DNA of 60,710 nt from Methanobacterium sp. (GTDB lineage: Archaea > Methanobacteriota > Methanobacteria > Methanobacteriales > Methanobacteriaceae). The first letter of the stretch is position 1. Every line of letters starts with the position of its first letter. Positions 34,020 through 48,245 of this stretch are shown in pieces. The stretch is from contig DUPR01000046.1 in the NCBI GenBank assembly GCA_012838205.1, positions 1 through 60,710 of the forward strand, in the 5' to 3' direction. The notes beneath the pieces were generated by a model, which worked only from the letters and a program-made list of their open reading frames with translations, made no database searches and was not told the origin of the DNA. Position numbers and translations under genes: made by a program.

Positions 34020-34934
34020 TCAGTTTATTGTATCATTATATGCTGAAATTGCTGCCACTGCACCTTCAGCACAAGCTACAACCCATTGTTTAATCCCACC
34101 AGTGATGTCACCAGCTGCATACATTCCAGATATATTTGTCCTTTGAAATTTGTCAGTGATGATATAACCATTGCCATCAACTTCAACACCTGCATTTTGT
34201 GCAACTTTACTAAGGGGTTCCTCACCAATTGCAATAAATATACCATCTACATGTAGTTTATTTCTCTTTTCTGTTTTGATGTTGCGAAGTGTTACACTAT
34301 CCACGTTTTTATCTCCGTTTATCCGTTCAACTACGGAATCCCATATAATAGGGATGTCATTTTCATCTAATTTTTCCTGAAGATATTTTTCAGCCCTTAA
34401 TTTGTTCCTTCGATGGACTATTGTGACCTTGCAGCCTAAACTTTTTAGATAAATTGATTCTTGGACTGCAGCATTTCCACCCCCTATTACCGCAACATCC
34501 TTGTCTGAATATAATGGCCCATCACAAGTAGCACAATAACAAACTCCACGACCAACAAAATCTATCTCACCCGGTACTTTGAGTCTTCTGTGACGACTTC
34601 CCGTGGATATTATAACAGACTTAGTTTTATATGTGCCTTTAGAGGTTTTGACAGTAACATACCCCCAATCATTTTTTATAATTTCTTTGACTTCTTCCAT
34701 GTTCGCTATGGGAACACGTTTTTCAACCTGTTTTCTCATTTTTTCCAGCAAATCCTTCCCAGAAATCAAATCAAACCCCGGATAATTCTCCATAAGAGGG
34801 ACCATATACCCAGAACCAGCACCAACCATCATTTCCAGTATGATGGTTTTCATTCCCTGCCTACCAGCATAAATTCCGGCAGTTAATCCTGCTGGCCCTC
34901 CTCCAACAATAATCAGATCAAATTCTTCCACCAT
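34020..34934 (-). CDS. trxB: Thioredoxin reductase
   Basis: A flavoprotein disulfide reductase of 305 residues. The FAD-binding [17 protein letters not shown] is near residue 12, and the redox-active CATCDG near residue 138. A second nucleotide site, [17 protein letters not shown], is followed by [10 protein letters not shown], which is the NADPH-preferring form. The C-terminal FAD motif [11 protein letters not shown] is present. The start ATG at 34934 has GGTGA six bases upstream; GTG codons at 34946 and 34943 are alternatives. It lies just downstream of gatE on the same strand. Confidence 0.92.
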   Translation of the reverse strand: MVEEFDLIIVGGGPAGLTAGIYAGRQGMKTIILEMMVGAGSGYMVPLMENYPGFDLISGKDLLEKMRKQVEKRVPIANMEEVKEIIKNDWGYVTVKTSKGTYKTKSVIISTGSRHRRLKVPGEIDFVGRGVCYCATCDGPLYSDKDVAVIGGGNAAVQESIYLKSLGCKVTIVHRRNKLRAEKYLQEKLDENDIPIIWDSVVERINGDKNVDSVTLRNIKTEKRNKLHVDGIFIAIGEEPLSKVAQNAGVEVDGNGYIITDKFQRTNISGMYAAGDITGGIKQWVVACAEGAVAAISAYNDTIN

Positions 34935-34970
34935 ATCTTTCACCACAATCTACCCTTCACTTTATACCCT

Positions 34971-36860
<1,890 letters not shown>

Positions 36861-36879
36861 ATCAATCACCATAGTCATT

Positions 36880-38205
36880 CTATTCCCCATAATCCCTTGA
36901 GAAGTATTTTGAGGATGATTTAACTTCGAATTCCCCTTTAAGGTTAGTTAACATCATGTTTTTGACTTCTTCCTTATTTACAGATTGTCCTAAAACCCAT
37001 GCTAGTTTTACGTAGGCTGTCTCAGGTAACATATCACCAACAGGTATTACTCCAGCAGATAGAAGTTTGCGCCCAGTACTGTACACATTCAAGTTGGTTC
37101 GACCGTATAAACACTGAGATGACATAACAACATGTACTCCTTCATCCACCGCTCTCCTAATGGGGGGGAGGAGATGATCTGGACAGTGCCCCAAACCAGT
37201 TCCCTCTAACAACATTCCTTTGTATCCTTTATCAATATGATAATCAATTAATTCACTAGTAATGCCTGGATAACTCTTTATGAATGCGACTTTTGGTTCA
37301 AATGAGTCATTTAACGTTAATGATGTTTGGTTTCGTTTTCGGTATGGATAATTTGTGTCAATGATTTTTATCTTCCCATCTTGCACTTGTGCTAGTGGAT
37401 TGCTGTTAATACTGGTGAAGGTGTCACGACGACTAGTGTGCATCTTGCGAACTTTTGTTCCACGATGTAAATGGGCTTTGTTGTCGCTTTCAGTGGCGTG
37501 CATGCAGATCATTACCTCTGCAATATCAGATTTAGCAGCAACGACTGAACTCATGAGATTAAAAAATGCGTCAGATGATGGTCGGTCGGAACTTCTTTGA
37601 GCACCGGTAATAATAATTGGAACTGTAGAATCAATCATGAAACTAAGTGCAGCCGATGTGTAGTGCATTGTATCAGTTCCATGAGCTACTACTACTCCAT
37701 CAGCACCATTATTTATCTCATCTACCACTGATCGGGCTGATTGAACCCAATTTTCCGGTTTCATATTCTCGCTTAATATGTTCATGATCGCCTTTCCCTG
37801 AATGTTAGCTTCATCCATAAGCTCCGGAGTGGCTCTAAGAAGATCATCAGCAGTGAATGCAGGATGTACCGCTCCTGTTTTATAGTCAATAAGAGATGCA
37901 ACGGTACCTCCTGTGGATATAATGGATATATTCATCAGTTTTGGATCTTTCTGCATATCCATTGGAGAATGATCAATTTTTGACCGTTTTCCTTTGTTTA
38001 TAAGATTTATTTCAGCTTTATCTATGGCAACACCAATATTATATCCATTATCTAACTTTAACACAATATGGAATTCATCAGCATCTTCTACTCGGTCTAA
38101 TAACATACCCTTATATTCTATGCCCTCTTTTTTTATGGATATAATGTCTCCAATTGATATTCCCTGTGATTCTAAAAAATTTTTAGCTAATCCATGATAA
38201 CTCAT
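36880..38205 (-). CDS. gatD: Glutamyl-tRNA(Gln) amidotransferase subunit D
   Basis: The asparaginase-like subunit that releases ammonia for Gln-tRNA formation. The asparaginase active site parts are [20 protein letters not shown] (first Thr) and [20 protein letters not shown] (Thr-Asp plus Lys region). An N-terminal small beta-barrel (residues 1-75) is typical of GatD. The ATG at 38205 ([13 protein letters not shown]) is chosen for GAGGGA close upstream; the frame is open to 38274, but that extension is unlike the family. At 441 residues it has normal size. The stop lies 20 bases before the gatE start. Confidence 0.94.
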   Translation of the reverse strand: MSYHGLAKNFLESQGISIGDIISIKKEGIEYKGMLLDRVEDADEFHIVLKLDNGYNIGVAIDKAEINLINKGKRSKIDHSPMDMQKDPKLMNISIISTGGTVASLIDYKTGAVHPAFTADDLLRATPELMDEANIQGKAIMNILSENMKPENWVQSARSVVDEINNGADGVVVAHGTDTMHYTSAALSFMIDSTVPIIITGAQRSSDRPSSDAFFNLMSSVVAAKSDIAEVMICMHATESDNKAHLHRGTKVRKMHTSRRDTFTSINSNPLAQVQDGKIKIIDTNYPYRKRNQTSLTLNDSFEPKVAFIKSYPGITSELIDYHIDKGYKGMLLEGTGLGHCPDHLLPPIRRAVDEGVHVVMSSQCLYGRTNLNVYSTGRKLLSAGVIPVGDMLPETAYVKLAWVLGQSVNKEEVKNMMLTNLKGEFEVKSSSKYFSRDYGE

Positions 38206-38428
38206 AACATCCCTCAAATCTTTTTTTAGATAAATTAAATTACGAAAACTAAAAATTACAGTGTTGCATGCCAAAATTTTAGATTGCTGAAATTCTGTCT
38301 AATAAATCTAATTTTTATTTTAGTCCCCTAACACAATTCTCGAAGACTATTAAGAGTTTCTTTATTTTTTGATAGTAATAATATAAATTATTTTTAGGGA
38401 TTATCAAAGTTGTTCTGAGATTATGAAT

Positions 38429-38722
38429 TTATTCCCTTAATTCTTTTTCAGATCCTTTGATACAGTAAAGATCATATTTAAGATCTAAATCTTCCACAAC
38501 TTCACAATCAGGACATATGCATTCATCCTCTTCTAGAGTACATTCTGATTTGCCTAAAATACAGTAAAGTCCCTCATACTTTTCTTTGGCACACTGGTTG
38601 AACATTGGGCAATCTGGACAAATGCATTCGTCTCCCATTTCATCTAAAATTTTCTTTTCAACTTCTTCTTCCGACAGACCTTTCCTTGCAAAAACTTGTA
38701 ATTTTTCCTCAAATTTGTCCAT
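38429..38722 (-). CDS. DUF2769-like cysteine-rich protein, two repeats
   Basis: A 97-residue acidic protein with a repeated cysteine unit. The first is CICPDCPMFNQC followed by LYCILGKSEC; the second is CICPDCEVVEDL followed by LYCIKG. Each contains C-x-C-P-x-C with a downstream Cys, as in DUF2769, and likely binds a metal. The N-terminal 28 residues form a charged helix. No function is known. Confidence 0.72.
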   Translation of the reverse strand: MDKFEEKLQVFARKGLSEEEVEKKILDEMGDECICPDCPMFNQCAKEKYEGLYCILGKSECTLEEDECICPDCEVVEDLDLKYDLYCIKGSEKELRE

Positions 38723-38822
38723 TTAATCCACCAAGATATATAGTTTATTTGGTTTCCGTCTATATGATTTCCTATTGCATGAACTTTCCTATAATTTTTA
38801 GTTGAATTTATTTATTGATAGT

Positions 38823-39602
38823 TTAATCATCTAATTTTAAGTCTATTCCCACAGGACAGTGATCAGAACCCATGACTTCAGACAAAATGTATGAATTTTC
38901 TACACGTTCCATGAATTCTTGGTTCACGAAGAAGTAGTCCAATCTCCATCCAACATTTCGATCTCTTGCCCGTGTACGATAACTCCACCAAGTGTAATTA
39001 TCAGGTTCATGGTTAAATTCCCGGAATGTGTCCACATAACCATGACTTAAAAAGCGATCAATCCATTCCCTTTCAATAGGTAAAAAACCAGAGACTTTCT
39101 TATTTTCCTTGGGTCTTGCTAAGTCAATTTCTTTGTGAGCTGTGTTGACATCACCGCAAACTATTATATTACGCCCGTCATCTTTGAGTGTGTCTGCATA
39201 TTCTAAAAATGAATCATAAAAGTCTAATTTGTATTGAAGTCTCTCTTCGGACATTTTTCCGTTGGGAAAATAAATATTGAATAGTACAAAATCCCCATAA
39301 TCAGTGATTAAAGTTCGACCTTCACGATCAAATTTGGGTATCCCCCACCCATTTCGAACTTTTTCGGGCTTTTTATTAGTAAACGTTGCCACACCACTGT
39401 ACCCCTTTCGTTCTGCCTCTGAAATATATGTCTGATAACCATTAATGCTCCTAATATCTGATGGAAACTGTTTACGATGTGCTTTAGTCTCTTGAATGCA
39501 TAAAATATCAGGTTTATCTTTCATAAACCATTGCAAGAACCCTTTTCTATGCACAGCCCTGATCCCATTTACGTTCCATGATAATATTCTTAATTTTTTC
39601 AT
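38823..39602 (-). CDS. xth: Exonuclease III / AP endonuclease, Mth212 type
   Basis: A 259-residue enzyme of the exonuclease III family. Conserved parts are the N-terminal [26 protein letters not shown] (metal Glu), [42 protein letters not shown], and the terminal GSDHCPVGI catalytic His. It is strikingly like Mth212 of Methanothermobacter, which besides AP endonuclease and 3'-5' exonuclease activity nicks DNA directly at uridine. No uracil-DNA glycosylase gene is seen in this window. Whether this protein shares the uridine activity is not decided by the sequence alone. Confidence 0.93.
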   Translation of the reverse strand: MKKLRILSWNVNGIRAVHRKGFLQWFMKDKPDILCIQETKAHRKQFPSDIRSINGYQTYISEAERKGYSGVATFTNKKPEKVRNGWGIPKFDREGRTLITDYGDFVLFNIYFPNGKMSEERLQYKLDFYDSFLEYADTLKDDGRNIIVCGDVNTAHKEIDLARPKENKKVSGFLPIEREWIDRFLSHGYVDTFREFNHEPDNYTWWSYRTRARDRNVGWRLDYFFVNQEFMERVENSYILSEVMGSDHCPVGIDLKLDD

Positions 39603-39682
39603 TTTCCACCTATAACTTTTTTTAATACGTTAACTAATGATTCCGAAACTAACCATAATAATAAACAATATGTATTCACACA

Positions 39683-40543
39683 TCATCTTTTACTGTCTAT
39701 TAGAGCTTTGATTTGATTTATATCAATTGTTCTTTGGAATAATGGTGTTTTTTTCTTTGAGTAAACGTTTAAATTCTTTTCAAATGTTTTTTTATTGGGG
39801 TTCATGTAAAAAACTCCTAAAGGATATTCTCCAGTTTCAATAGCTCGGTTGAATGCCATGGATCTGTCTAGAGGATCGTGATCATCCTCCAAGTAATAAG
39901 TATGTTCCCTAAACCAGTTTTTTGTATTCACCCGATTGAAGGTGACACATGGCTGAAATATGTCCACCAGTGCGTATCCTTTATGTTTTATGGCCGATTT
40001 AAAAATTTCAATGGTTTGTTTACGGTCTTCACTGTAAGCCCTGGCCACAAATGACGCATCAAGAGCAATAGCTACCCCTAATGGATTAAATGGCTCTAAA
40101 AATACTCCTTGAACTTGTAAAGGCGTGTTAAAATCTTTTTGGCTTGTTGGCGATGCTTGTCCCTTGGTGAGACCATATACCATGTTATTATGAACTAAGT
40201 TAGTGATATCGGGGTTGCGCCTTATGGTGTGCATGAAGTGATTTCCACCTTCTCCATACATACATCCATCTCCACTAATATCAATGACTGTTAATTCAGG
40301 GTTAACTGCTTTTATTCCCGTAGCAGGAGATAATGACCTTCCATGCAATCCATTGAATACATTACCTCGGATATAATGTGGGAGTTTGCCAGCTTGCCCT
40401 ATTCCTGATACAAAAACCAAATTCTCAGGTGGAATTTCAAGATCAGCAAGTGCTTTCTTGAGGCTGCGTAATATAGAAAAATTACCACACCCCGGACACC
40501 ATGCCACATCTGCATGAGGCATGTTAAAATCTTTCAGTTTCAT
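39683..40543 (-). CDS. 2-oxoacid:ferredoxin oxidoreductase, TPP (beta) subunit
   Basis: The thiamine-binding half of a two-subunit 2-oxoacid oxidoreductase. It has [13 protein letters not shown] near residue 15, and [20 protein letters not shown] followed by [20 protein letters not shown]. These match the KorB type found with fused KorA subunits (as in aerobes and Mycobacterium), distinct from the four-subunit korDABC at 4-8 kb. Its ATG overlaps the TAA of the upstream fused subunit (TAATG), with a GGGGGGTG site. Substrate is probably a 2-oxoacid such as 2-oxoglutarate; no ferredoxin subunit is encoded alongside. Confidence 0.88.
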   Translation of the reverse strand: MKLKDFNMPHADVAWCPGCGNFSILRSLKKALADLEIPPENLVFVSGIGQAGKLPHYIRGNVFNGLHGRSLSPATGIKAVNPELTVIDISGDGCMYGEGGNHFMHTIRRNPDITNLVHNNMVYGLTKGQASPTSQKDFNTPLQVQGVFLEPFNPLGVAIALDASFVARAYSEDRKQTIEIFKSAIKHKGYALVDIFQPCVTFNRVNTKNWFREHTYYLEDDHDPLDRSMAFNRAIETGEYPLGVFYMNPNKKTFEKNLNVYSKKKTPLFQRTIDINQIKALIDSKR

Positions 40544-42360
40544 TATAACACCCCCCTATCCCCATTATTATTAATACTAATACCCATGAATTTTTTAATC
40601 TTTTCTTCCACTTCCTCTACAGAAAATGGCATACCATCATATTTAAGAATCTTTTCTTGTATTTCAAAACCAGTTTCAAGCTTAATGAGGTTAGCCATTT
40701 GTCCTTGGGCATTATTTTCGAATATGATCACGTCATCTGCCTTTTCCAAATATCCTGAAACACTTCTGTGGAAAGGATAAATTTGTTTAAAATGAAGGAA
40801 GCTGATCTTATAATCAGGATGTGTTGTTCTGATGTTTTCTAAAGCCTCCATTATGGGCCAGTAGGTGGAGCCCCAGCCAATAACAAGATTGTTGTAATTA
40901 GTTGGTCCTTCTAAATCAGGCGGAATGACATCATTCTTCATATTTTCCATTTTTTTCAATCTTTTATCAACCATCTTCTTCCTTATAACCAAGTCTTCAG
41001 TTAGATGTCCTTCTTCATCATGTTCATCAGAATCAACAACCACCAGTCCTTCCCCATATCCAGGTATTCCCCTAGGAGTTATTCCATCATGAGTTATTAG
41101 GTATCTTTTGTATTCTGGAGGTGTTTTAATAAGATGATTTTCATTCTTAATATCATCAACAGGTAGTGAGGGTATGTTATAATAGCAATCAGCGAAGTAC
41201 TGATCTGAAAGGATAAATACTGGGATTTGATATTTTTCAGCCAAGTTAAATGCTTTCTGGGTTAATGTAAATGCGTCTTCCAGTTTTCCTGGTGCAAATA
41301 TGATCTTGGGAAACTCTCCTGTTCCTGAATATAATGCCAAGTTTAAATCTTCCTGACTGGTGCGGGTGGGAAGTCCCACTGCTGGGCCCGGCCTTTGACC
41401 TATATAAATAACAACAGGAGTTTCTATCATCCCTGCCAAGCCCACTCCTTCTTCCATAAGAGCAAATCCACTTCCCGAGGTGGCTACAATGCTTCGAGCG
41501 CCTGCATATGATGCGCCTACAGCCATATTAATAGCTGCAATTTCGTCTTCTGCTTGTTCATATACGAGTTCAAAATCATGAGAATGGGCTGCCAAAAATT
41601 CCTGTAAAGGTGTGGATGGAGTCATAGGATATGATGACATGAATTTACAATTTCCAGCCAGACACCCAAACCCTACAGCATCAGTACCATTTATCAACAA
41701 TTCATCTTTTATTTTTGAGTTCACAGAAAGTGATAATTGAATTTTTCCTGATTCAGAATCCATTAATTCCCTGCCAAGATCATAACCTTTTTTTCCTGCC
41801 TTTAAATCCTTTTGAAGTATCTCATCACCTTTGCGTGCGAAAATATCATGGATGATCCTATTAAACATCTTTTTAGGAACGTTTAAAATACAAGATAAGA
41901 TACCTGCCGCAACAACATTAGCAAATATTAGGCCCCCCATTTCTTGAGCAGTTTGTATTAGGGGAATCTCCAAAAAATGATACTGTTCATTAACTCCTGG
42001 ATGATCCCTATGTTGAAATTCTTGGGTATTGTTCTCTTTTATAGATTTAAAGTGTTCTGGATCTCCGATTATGAATGTATCTGGAGATATTTTATCTTCA
42101 AGATGTTTTATAGCACCTGAACTTAGCACAAAAAGTATGTCGATTCTATTAACATATGAAGAAACTCTGTGAGAGGAAACTCTTATCTGTGTAGAATTGT
42201 AACCACCTCTAACCCTCGACATATACTCCTTGGTAGAAAAAATATGGTAACCACTACGTTTAAGAGCTTGAACCAAGATTGTCTCTACAGTCTGAATTCC
42301 CTGACCTGCTTCACCACAAATAACCACAGAAACATTATCTTTTTTGGATAAAAAAGTCAT
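40543..42360 (-). CDS. 2-oxoacid:ferredoxin oxidoreductase, fused gamma-alpha subunit
   Basis: A 605-residue fusion. The N-terminal 190 residues are a gamma domain ([19 protein letters not shown], then [17 protein letters not shown]). The rest is an alpha subunit ([50 protein letters not shown], and C-terminal [11 protein letters not shown]). This gamma-alpha order with a separate beta gene defines the two-subunit class. The gene overlaps the beta gene by one base pair set (TAATG), so the two are tightly coupled. It lies 330 bases downstream of the vorA end, on the same strand. Confidence 0.88.
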   Translation of the reverse strand: MTFLSKKDNVSVVICGEAGQGIQTVETILVQALKRSGYHIFSTKEYMSRVRGGYNSTQIRVSSHRVSSYVNRIDILFVLSSGAIKHLEDKISPDTFIIGDPEHFKSIKENNTQEFQHRDHPGVNEQYHFLEIPLIQTAQEMGGLIFANVVAAGILSCILNVPKKMFNRIIHDIFARKGDEILQKDLKAGKKGYDLGRELMDSESGKIQLSLSVNSKIKDELLINGTDAVGFGCLAGNCKFMSSYPMTPSTPLQEFLAAHSHDFELVYEQAEDEIAAINMAVGASYAGARSIVATSGSGFALMEEGVGLAGMIETPVVIYIGQRPGPAVGLPTRTSQEDLNLALYSGTGEFPKIIFAPGKLEDAFTLTQKAFNLAEKYQIPVFILSDQYFADCYYNIPSLPVDDIKNENHLIKTPPEYKRYLITHDGITPRGIPGYGEGLVVVDSDEHDEEGHLTEDLVIRKKMVDKRLKKMENMKNDVIPPDLEGPTNYNNLVIGWGSTYWPIMEALENIRTTHPDYKISFLHFKQIYPFHRSVSGYLEKADDVIIFENNAQGQMANLIKLETGFEIQEKILKYDGMPFSVEEVEEKIKKFMGISINNNGDRGVL

Positions 42361-42692
42361 AAATTCACCCCTACAACATATACAGTTATTTACACCCCTT
42401 TAACCACTCACTTTAATTTTATCCAATAATTAACTTTGAGATTAATTTGTTACTCGATTAACTTAAAATTTTATATTTAATATTTGATGAAATAAAAAAA
42501 AATGGGAAAAAGAATTCACTCAAATGATATTAAAGGGAAAAATGATAAACAATACGTCAAACTGCTAAAATAACCTCAATATGGATTTTTATGGACTTTT
42601 TTAGACTATGAGATATTATATAGCAGTGCCAAGTAAACCTTGATAATTTTCCTAATAAAATTCAAACTATTTCTAAGCGTATTGCCTTCAAA
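42361..42692. other. Intergenic region between vorA and the fused oxidoreductase
   Basis: 332 AT-rich bases upstream of the fused gamma-alpha gene and downstream of vorA. I see no gene, strong hairpin or clear promoter motif. It presumably holds the vor terminator and a promoter for the two-subunit enzyme. Confidence 0.5.
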
Positions 42693-44189
42693 TTATAGTT
42701 CAAGGTTCTCTTGAGCCCATTGAACACCTGTTTCGAGTATTTCTAGATTCACGTTTATCAGTTTAGGTTTTTTATGGAAAGTATGTTTAATAGCCTCTTT
42801 AAAAACATTTTCCGGAAGGTTGGTCACTCCCATCGCCATGAGCACTCCTAACATTACAGTGTTTGCAGCTCTTGGCACACCATGTGCCTTGGCCAATTTT
42901 CGGGCTGGTACTGCAATTGCCCTTAAACCTTTGGGCACAAACCCTTCAACATCCTTAAAACGAGATATGCGCTTGTCAAATAGAATTAATCCATCTTTTT
43001 TAACTTTTGTAGCAAATTTCTCAAGTGCAGGCCTGTTTAAAGCTACAAGAATGTCTGAAATTTGTATTACTGGTGAACCTATGGTTTCTCCGGAAATTAC
43101 CACAGTACAATCCGAAGTTCCTCCTCGTTGTTCGGGCCCATAGGCAGGATACCAAGAAACATGCCTTTGATCATTACAAGCAGCTTGAGCAAGTGTAAGT
43201 CCCATGCTCAAAACACCTTGACCTCCAAAACCAGCAATCCTAACCACTTTTCGAGCGAAAGACGGATCGTCCCGAGCTTCCCAAGATGTGTCTTTCTTTA
43301 CTTCAAAGATGTTGTCCAGAGCTTCTTGTGAAAAATCGCTGCTAGCCCTGCAGAGAGGTTTAGCATCCTTTCTACGGTCCCTAAAATTTCTAATTGGGAA
43401 TTCTTTACTCATTTCTTGATTGACAAAATCTTCGCATCCTTGAGCATCCATTCTAAGGTTAGTTGGACATGGTGAAAGTACTTCCACAAAAGCATATCCT
43501 TTACCATTTTTTTGCACTTCAAGGGCTTTCTTAACCGCTATTTTAGCTTTTCGAATATTTTTGGGATCTGAAACAGCTACTCTCTCAATAAAAACAGGTG
43601 CATCCAGATTGTCCAGTAATTCAGACATGTGCAAAGGGTAACCAGTGTAGCGGGGATCTCTACCACTTTGACAAGTTACAGTGACTTCTCCCACTAGGGT
43701 GGTGGGTGCCATTTGCCCTCCAGTCATACCGTAAACTGTGTTGTTTACGAAAAATACGGCCATCTTTTCCCCACGGTTTGCAGCTTGAATAGTTTCATTT
43801 AATCCTATAGACGCTAAATCTCCATCTCCCTGGTAAAGTATCACCACTGCATCTTCTTCAGCACGTGATAGGCCTGTTCCCACTGCTGGGGCACGACCAT
43901 GGGCCACTTGTACATGACCACAGTCAAAGTAATAGTAGGCGAAAACTGCGCATCCAACTGGACTGGCCATTACTGTGCGGTTCTGAATTCCTAAATCATC
44001 AATAGCCTCCCCTATGAGTTTATGAAGTATACCATGGCCACAACCAGGACAGTAATGAGTAGCCGTAGGTGCACTACCCCCTTTACGTGGATATTCCTTA
44101 AGGATGGATTTGGGTTTCTGGATAATCTTTTCTTCCACTGTTGTCTCATAGTAAAGGCCATTTTTCTGGGTTTTTCCGTGTCCTGACAT
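42693..44189 (-). CDS. vorA: 2-oxoisovalerate ferredoxin oxidoreductase, fused beta-gamma subunit
   Basis: A 498-residue fusion of the TPP subunit ([13 protein letters not shown] near residue 47, [37 protein letters not shown]) with a C-terminal gamma domain starting at about residue 315 ([36 protein letters not shown]). This matches the known VorA of Methanothermobacter, where the enzyme comprises three polypeptides. It oxidises or, reductively, forms branched-chain 2-oxoacids such as 2-oxoisovalerate with CoA and ferredoxin. It starts immediately after the vorB stop. Confidence 0.92.
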   Translation of the reverse strand: MSGHGKTQKNGLYYETTVEEKIIQKPKSILKEYPRKGGSAPTATHYCPGCGHGILHKLIGEAIDDLGIQNRTVMASPVGCAVFAYYYFDCGHVQVAHGRAPAVGTGLSRAEEDAVVILYQGDGDLASIGLNETIQAANRGEKMAVFFVNNTVYGMTGGQMAPTTLVGEVTVTCQSGRDPRYTGYPLHMSELLDNLDAPVFIERVAVSDPKNIRKAKIAVKKALEVQKNGKGYAFVEVLSPCPTNLRMDAQGCEDFVNQEMSKEFPIRNFRDRRKDAKPLCRASSDFSQEALDNIFEVKKDTSWEARDDPSFARKVVRIAGFGGQGVLSMGLTLAQAACNDQRHVSWYPAYGPEQRGGTSDCTVVISGETIGSPVIQISDILVALNRPALEKFATKVKKDGLILFDKRISRFKDVEGFVPKGLRAIAVPARKLAKAHGVPRAANTVMLGVLMAMGVTNLPENVFKEAIKHTFHKKPKLINVNLEILETGVQWAQENLEL

Positions 44190-45248
44190 TTAGATACCCC
44201 CTGCCATTTCATGTATTTTATCAATTATGGTTTTTTGATCTATGAGGTTTCCTCCCATCCTGTTAACCAGTTCAACCGGGCGAAGGCATCCTATTGCTAA
44301 TGTTATGTCCTCTTTCATCTGACCATTACTCATTTCCACTGATAAAAATTTGCATTCTGTTTTAATAGCAATTTCATTGAGTTTTTTTGAAGGAAATGGA
44401 AATAATGTCTTGGGACGGAATAATCCTGCCCGAATTCCCTCTTTTCTAACATAATCCACTGCTGAACGGGCTACGCGGCTGCTAATTCCATAGGCCACTA
44501 AAATTATCTGAGCATCATCCATCATGTATTCCTCAAAGTCCACTTCATTCTCCATTATTTCCAAGTATTTATCCTGAAGTCTATAGTTAAAGTCTTCTAA
44601 TTGATCAAAATCAAGAAAAATACTTGTTACCAAGTTTTTCCTAGTATTTTTGTTGCCTCTAACCGCCCAAGATTCATCAAATACTGGTTTGATAGACTTA
44701 GATGGAAAATTAAGCCTTTCTACCATTTGTCCTAACACTCCATCCGCCAAGACCACTGTAGGGTTTCTGTATTTATCAGCCAAATGGAATGCCTTCATAG
44801 TAAAGTCACACATCTCCTGCACAGAATTAGGAGCTAGTACTATGTTTCGGTAGTTTCCATGACCTCCTCCTTTAACTAATTGAGTATAATCAGATTGTTC
44901 TGGCCCAATATTCCCAAGACCGGGACCTGCACGCATAATGTCTACAATAACACAGGGAAGTTCTGCTCCGGCCAGAAATGACATTCCTTCCTGCATAAGA
45001 CTGATTCCAGGACCTGAAGATGCAGTTATTACCCTATGACCTGCTGCAGCTGCTCCGTAAACCATGTTAATAGAGGCTTCCTCTGATTCCGCTTGGACAA
45101 ATGTGCGACCCACCTTGGGAAAGTATAGTGAGGCTTCGTGTAATACTTCTGAAGCAGGAGTTATGGGATATCCGAAGAAGCAATCACAGCCAGCATACAT
45201 TGCACCTATTATAACAGCAGTGTTACCTTTTATTAATTGGATAGTCAT
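44190..45248 (-). CDS. vorB: 2-oxoisovalerate ferredoxin oxidoreductase, alpha subunit
   Basis: A 352-residue alpha subunit. Typical segments: [30 protein letters not shown] at the start, [25 protein letters not shown], and a C-terminal [16 protein letters not shown]. Size agrees with VorB of Methanothermobacter. It lies 15 bases downstream of vorC and directly abuts vorA, so the order vorC-vorB-vorA is transcribed as one unit. Confidence 0.92.
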   Translation of the reverse strand: MTIQLIKGNTAVIIGAMYAGCDCFFGYPITPASEVLHEASLYFPKVGRTFVQAESEEASINMVYGAAAAGHRVITASSGPGISLMQEGMSFLAGAELPCVIVDIMRAGPGLGNIGPEQSDYTQLVKGGGHGNYRNIVLAPNSVQEMCDFTMKAFHLADKYRNPTVVLADGVLGQMVERLNFPSKSIKPVFDESWAVRGNKNTRKNLVTSIFLDFDQLEDFNYRLQDKYLEIMENEVDFEEYMMDDAQIILVAYGISSRVARSAVDYVRKEGIRAGLFRPKTLFPFPSKKLNEIAIKTECKFLSVEMSNGQMKEDITLAIGCLRPVELVNRMGGNLIDQKTIIDKIHEMAGGI

Positions 45249-45263
45249 TTGTTCTCCTCTTTT

Positions 45264-45536
45264 TCACCTTTGTTTATTTCTAGGATTAGTTTTGGCCTTT
45301 ACTTTTTTTCTGAGGGGTATGTGAACTTCCACCGCCAGTGGCTCTGGACAAGTGTAATAGCAGTCCCCACAGCCATTACATCCATTACCTGTATATTCTG
45401 CGTAGTGATAACCTCGTTCATTTACTTCATCACTCATTTTAAGGACATGTTGACGACATGCTATTATACAGCGTTCACAAGCCTTACATTCCAGTTGGTT
45501 AAAAACTGGATATGGTTCTTTCTTTTTTCTAGTCAT
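45264..45536 (-). CDS. vorC: 2-oxoisovalerate ferredoxin oxidoreductase, ferredoxin subunit
   Basis: The small Fe-S subunit of Vor (90 residues). Two four-cysteine sets are visible: [11 protein letters not shown] and [14 protein letters not shown], for two [4Fe-4S] clusters. The C-terminus is a basic tail rich in Lys and Arg. It is the first gene of vorCBA. AAGGATG lies about nine bases before the ATG. The acyl-CoA synthetase gene ends 143 bases upstream on the same strand. Confidence 0.9.
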   Translation of the reverse strand: MTRKKKEPYPVFNQLECKACERCIIACRQHVLKMSDEVNERGYHYAEYTGNGCNGCGDCYYTCPEPLAVEVHIPLRKKVKAKTNPRNKQR

Positions 45537-45678
45537 GATCTACTTCATCCTTAAAGTCTTCAATTACAATATCTTATTCTAATATCTAAAATCAATGTTG
45601 ATCTCCAATTCATTATTCCAAAAAATAAAAAAAGGACAGTGTATGTTAAAAACAAAAAAATCGAAACATATCAGTTTT

Positions 45679-47346
45679 TCATTGCCCTTGGTCTTTTTCT
45701 CTGATTTCAACCCGCCGAATTTTACCACTGATTGTTTTTGGCAATTCTTCAACAAATTCAATGACTCTAGGGTACTTATAAGGCGCAGTAACTTGTTTAA
45801 CATGGTCCTGAATTTCTTTTGCCAGTTCATCAGAAGCTTTATAATTATTAGTTAGTACAATAGTAGCTTTAACCACTTGGCCTCTGACAGAGTGGGGAAC
45901 ACCAGTTATTGCACATTCTAATACAGATGGGTGAGATATAACTGCACTTTCAACTTCAAATGGACCTATACGATAGCCTGAGCTTTTTATCATATCATCG
46001 TTTCGCCCAACGAACCAGTAATATCCGTCTTCATCCATCCAAGCAGTGTCCCCTGTATGGTAATATCCATCGTGCCAAACTTTTTCTGTTCGTTTTTCCT
46101 CCTTATAATATCCTTGGAATAAACCTGGTGGCTTGGCTTCAGATGTTTTGATAACGATTTCTCCTTCCTCACCCACATCACAAAGATTACCTTCATCGTT
46201 CATGAGCAGTATATCATATTTTGGACATGGCTTGCCCATGGATCCTGGTCTCGGTTCCATCCAGGGAAAATTAGCAATACAAACCACACATTCTGTCTGT
46301 CCATAGCCTTCCATCAGCTTAAGTCCTGTTAATTCATAAAATCGATTATAAACCTCCGGATTTAATGGTTCACCAGCGGTAACAGCATATTTAAGTTTTG
46401 AAAAATCATAACCCGAAATATCTTCTTGGATTAAGAATCGGTAGATAGTTGGAGGGGCACAAAAGGTTGTTACACCATGATAAGTTAATTTTTCCAGCAT
46501 CTTTCCTGCATCAAATCGGTCATAATCATAAACAAACACTTTGCTGCCTAAAAACCACTGCCCATAAATCTGACCCCACATGGCCTTTGCCCAGCCAGTG
46601 TCAGCCACAGTATAGTGCAATCCTTCATCCATAACATTCTGCCAGTGCGAAGTAATAATATGCCCAAAAGGATACGTATGATCGTGCATGATCATTTTTG
46701 GCATTCCAGTAGTTCCTGATGAGAAATAAACAAGCATTACCTCATCATTTTTGGTTCCAGCAGCACCGGTGGGACGTTCAAATTTTTTGGATGTGTTTTC
46801 AATTTCTTTCCGGAAATTCATCCACCCTTCCCTATCGTGTTCTCCTACAATAACTTTTAATAGTTCAGTGCCCTCTAATTGGCGATTTGCTTCATCAAAG
46901 AATTCTGGAACACCATCTTCAGCTATACATACCACCATTTTGATACCTGCTTTCTCAACACGGTATACTATGTCCTTGGTCTTGAGCATGTGAGTGGCAG
47001 GGATGGTTATGGCCCCTAATTTGTGTAATGCTAATATGCAAAACCAGAATTCATAGCGACTTTTTAGGGTAAGCATAACCCTATCTCCTTTTTTTATACC
47101 TTGCTGTTTGAAAAAATTGGCAGCCCGATCTGAGTACTCTTTCAACTCTTTGAAAGTAAACGTACGGTCTGTTTCGTCATTACACCAAACCATTGCAACC
47201 TTATCAGGTTCTATGCGGGCGTACTCATCCACAACATCGTAGGCAAAGTTGAAGTTTTTGGGGATTTCAATATTGAAATTACTTTTAAAATCAGAGTATG
47301 ACTTAAAATTCGCTTGTGAAACAAATTTATCCAGTAAAGATGACAT
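45679..47346 (-). CDS. Acyl-CoA synthetase (AMP-forming), medium/branched chain type
   Basis: A 555-residue ANL-superfamily ligase. Motifs: [12 protein letters not shown] (AMP/ATP loop) near residue 195, EGYGQTE near 345, [20 protein letters not shown] near 435, and C-terminal [14 protein letters not shown] with the catalytic Lys. The ATG at 47346 (MSSLLDKF) is chosen since GGTGAT precedes it; the frame extends to 47376. It resembles the methanogen Macs-type enzymes that activate 2-methylbutyrate and similar acids. Set between an XRE-cupin regulator and vorCBA, it probably makes CoA esters for reductive carboxylation to 2-oxoacids and then amino acids. The substrate is inferred. Confidence 0.87.
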   Translation of the reverse strand: MSSLLDKFVSQANFKSYSDFKSNFNIEIPKNFNFAYDVVDEYARIEPDKVAMVWCNDETDRTFTFKELKEYSDRAANFFKQQGIKKGDRVMLTLKSRYEFWFCILALHKLGAITIPATHMLKTKDIVYRVEKAGIKMVVCIAEDGVPEFFDEANRQLEGTELLKVIVGEHDREGWMNFRKEIENTSKKFERPTGAAGTKNDEVMLVYFSSGTTGMPKMIMHDHTYPFGHIITSHWQNVMDEGLHYTVADTGWAKAMWGQIYGQWFLGSKVFVYDYDRFDAGKMLEKLTYHGVTTFCAPPTIYRFLIQEDISGYDFSKLKYAVTAGEPLNPEVYNRFYELTGLKLMEGYGQTECVVCIANFPWMEPRPGSMGKPCPKYDILLMNDEGNLCDVGEEGEIVIKTSEAKPPGLFQGYYKEEKRTEKVWHDGYYHTGDTAWMDEDGYYWFVGRNDDMIKSSGYRIGPFEVESAVISHPSVLECAITGVPHSVRGQVVKATIVLTNNYKASDELAKEIQDHVKQVTAPYKYPRVIEFVEELPKTISGKIRRVEIREKDQGQ

Positions 47347-47413
47347 CTTATCACCACTTAAATAATCCTCTTGCAAATAATTATAATTTACGATTAAACG
47401 AGTTATTTTGTTC

Positions 47414-47968
47414 TTACATTACTATAGCCAGGAATCGGGCAGTTTTATTCTCTAAAGCTTCCATGGCATGTTCATATGATGAATCAAAAAAGATTGAATC
47501 TCCTTCATGGAGAATAATTTCATTATCATGAATGTAAATTTTCAGAGTTCCTTCCAAAATATAGTTAAATTCCTGTCCAGGGTGTGTGTTGGTTGAAGGT
47601 TTATTCCCATCACTTTTAGGTTCTACAGTAACAATAAAAGGTTCTGCTTTTTTATGTATGAATTTTTCAGCAAGATTTTCATATTGATACTGTTTTCTAC
47701 GACCAACTTCTACTCCTTTGCCTTTTCTAGTAACACTAAATATGTGCATTCTAGTTTCCTCTCCGGTTAAAAGGAGCCCCATATCCACTTGCATTTTTTG
47801 GGCTATTTCAAATAGAATACTGGCAGGGATATCTTTTTGTCCATCTTCATACTCTTGGTAGGTTTCCAGGGATATTTCAAGGTAATTTGCCATATCCTGA
47901 ATACTGATGTCAGAAAGCTCTCGTAACTCCTTTATCCGAAGTCCTATTTCCTTCATTTTCTCTTTCAT
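47414..47968 (-). CDS. XRE-family regulator with cupin domain
   Basis: A 184-residue transcription factor. The N-terminal helix-turn-helix ([23 protein letters not shown]) is at about residues 7-60. A C-terminal cupin ([20 protein letters not shown] and [17 protein letters not shown]) occupies about 110-184 and probably binds a small ligand. The ATG at 47968 has GAGGT about eight bases upstream; the open frame extends to 48028. It lies 67 bases upstream of the acyl-CoA synthetase on the same strand, so it likely controls that gene in response to an acid or CoA ester. Confidence 0.87.
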   Translation of the reverse strand: MKEKMKEIGLRIKELRELSDISIQDMANYLEISLETYQEYEDGQKDIPASILFEIAQKMQVDMGLLLTGEETRMHIFSVTRKGKGVEVGRRKQYQYENLAEKFIHKKAEPFIVTVEPKSDGNKPSTNTHPGQEFNYILEGTLKIYIHDNEIILHEGDSIFFDSSYEHAMEALENKTARFLAIVM

Positions 47969-48245
47969 AATGAAAACCTCAATTAAATGCGGTTTAGACT
48001 TTTTGTTAGGCCTTGGCTTGGTAGCCATGGTAAAAAAACAACATATTCATTGATCTAATCTCTAATTTGAGTTCCAATTTATTTAATATTTATGTAATAA
48101 AGTTAAAATATTTTATAATGATTGTTAATGACAATTTATTCTGCTACTATAAATAAATTACCAATGCAAAAATTATTCTCAAAAAAGTATACTAATCCAC
48201 AAACTGTTAAACTAACAAACTTCCAATTTATAACTAGGGGATCTT

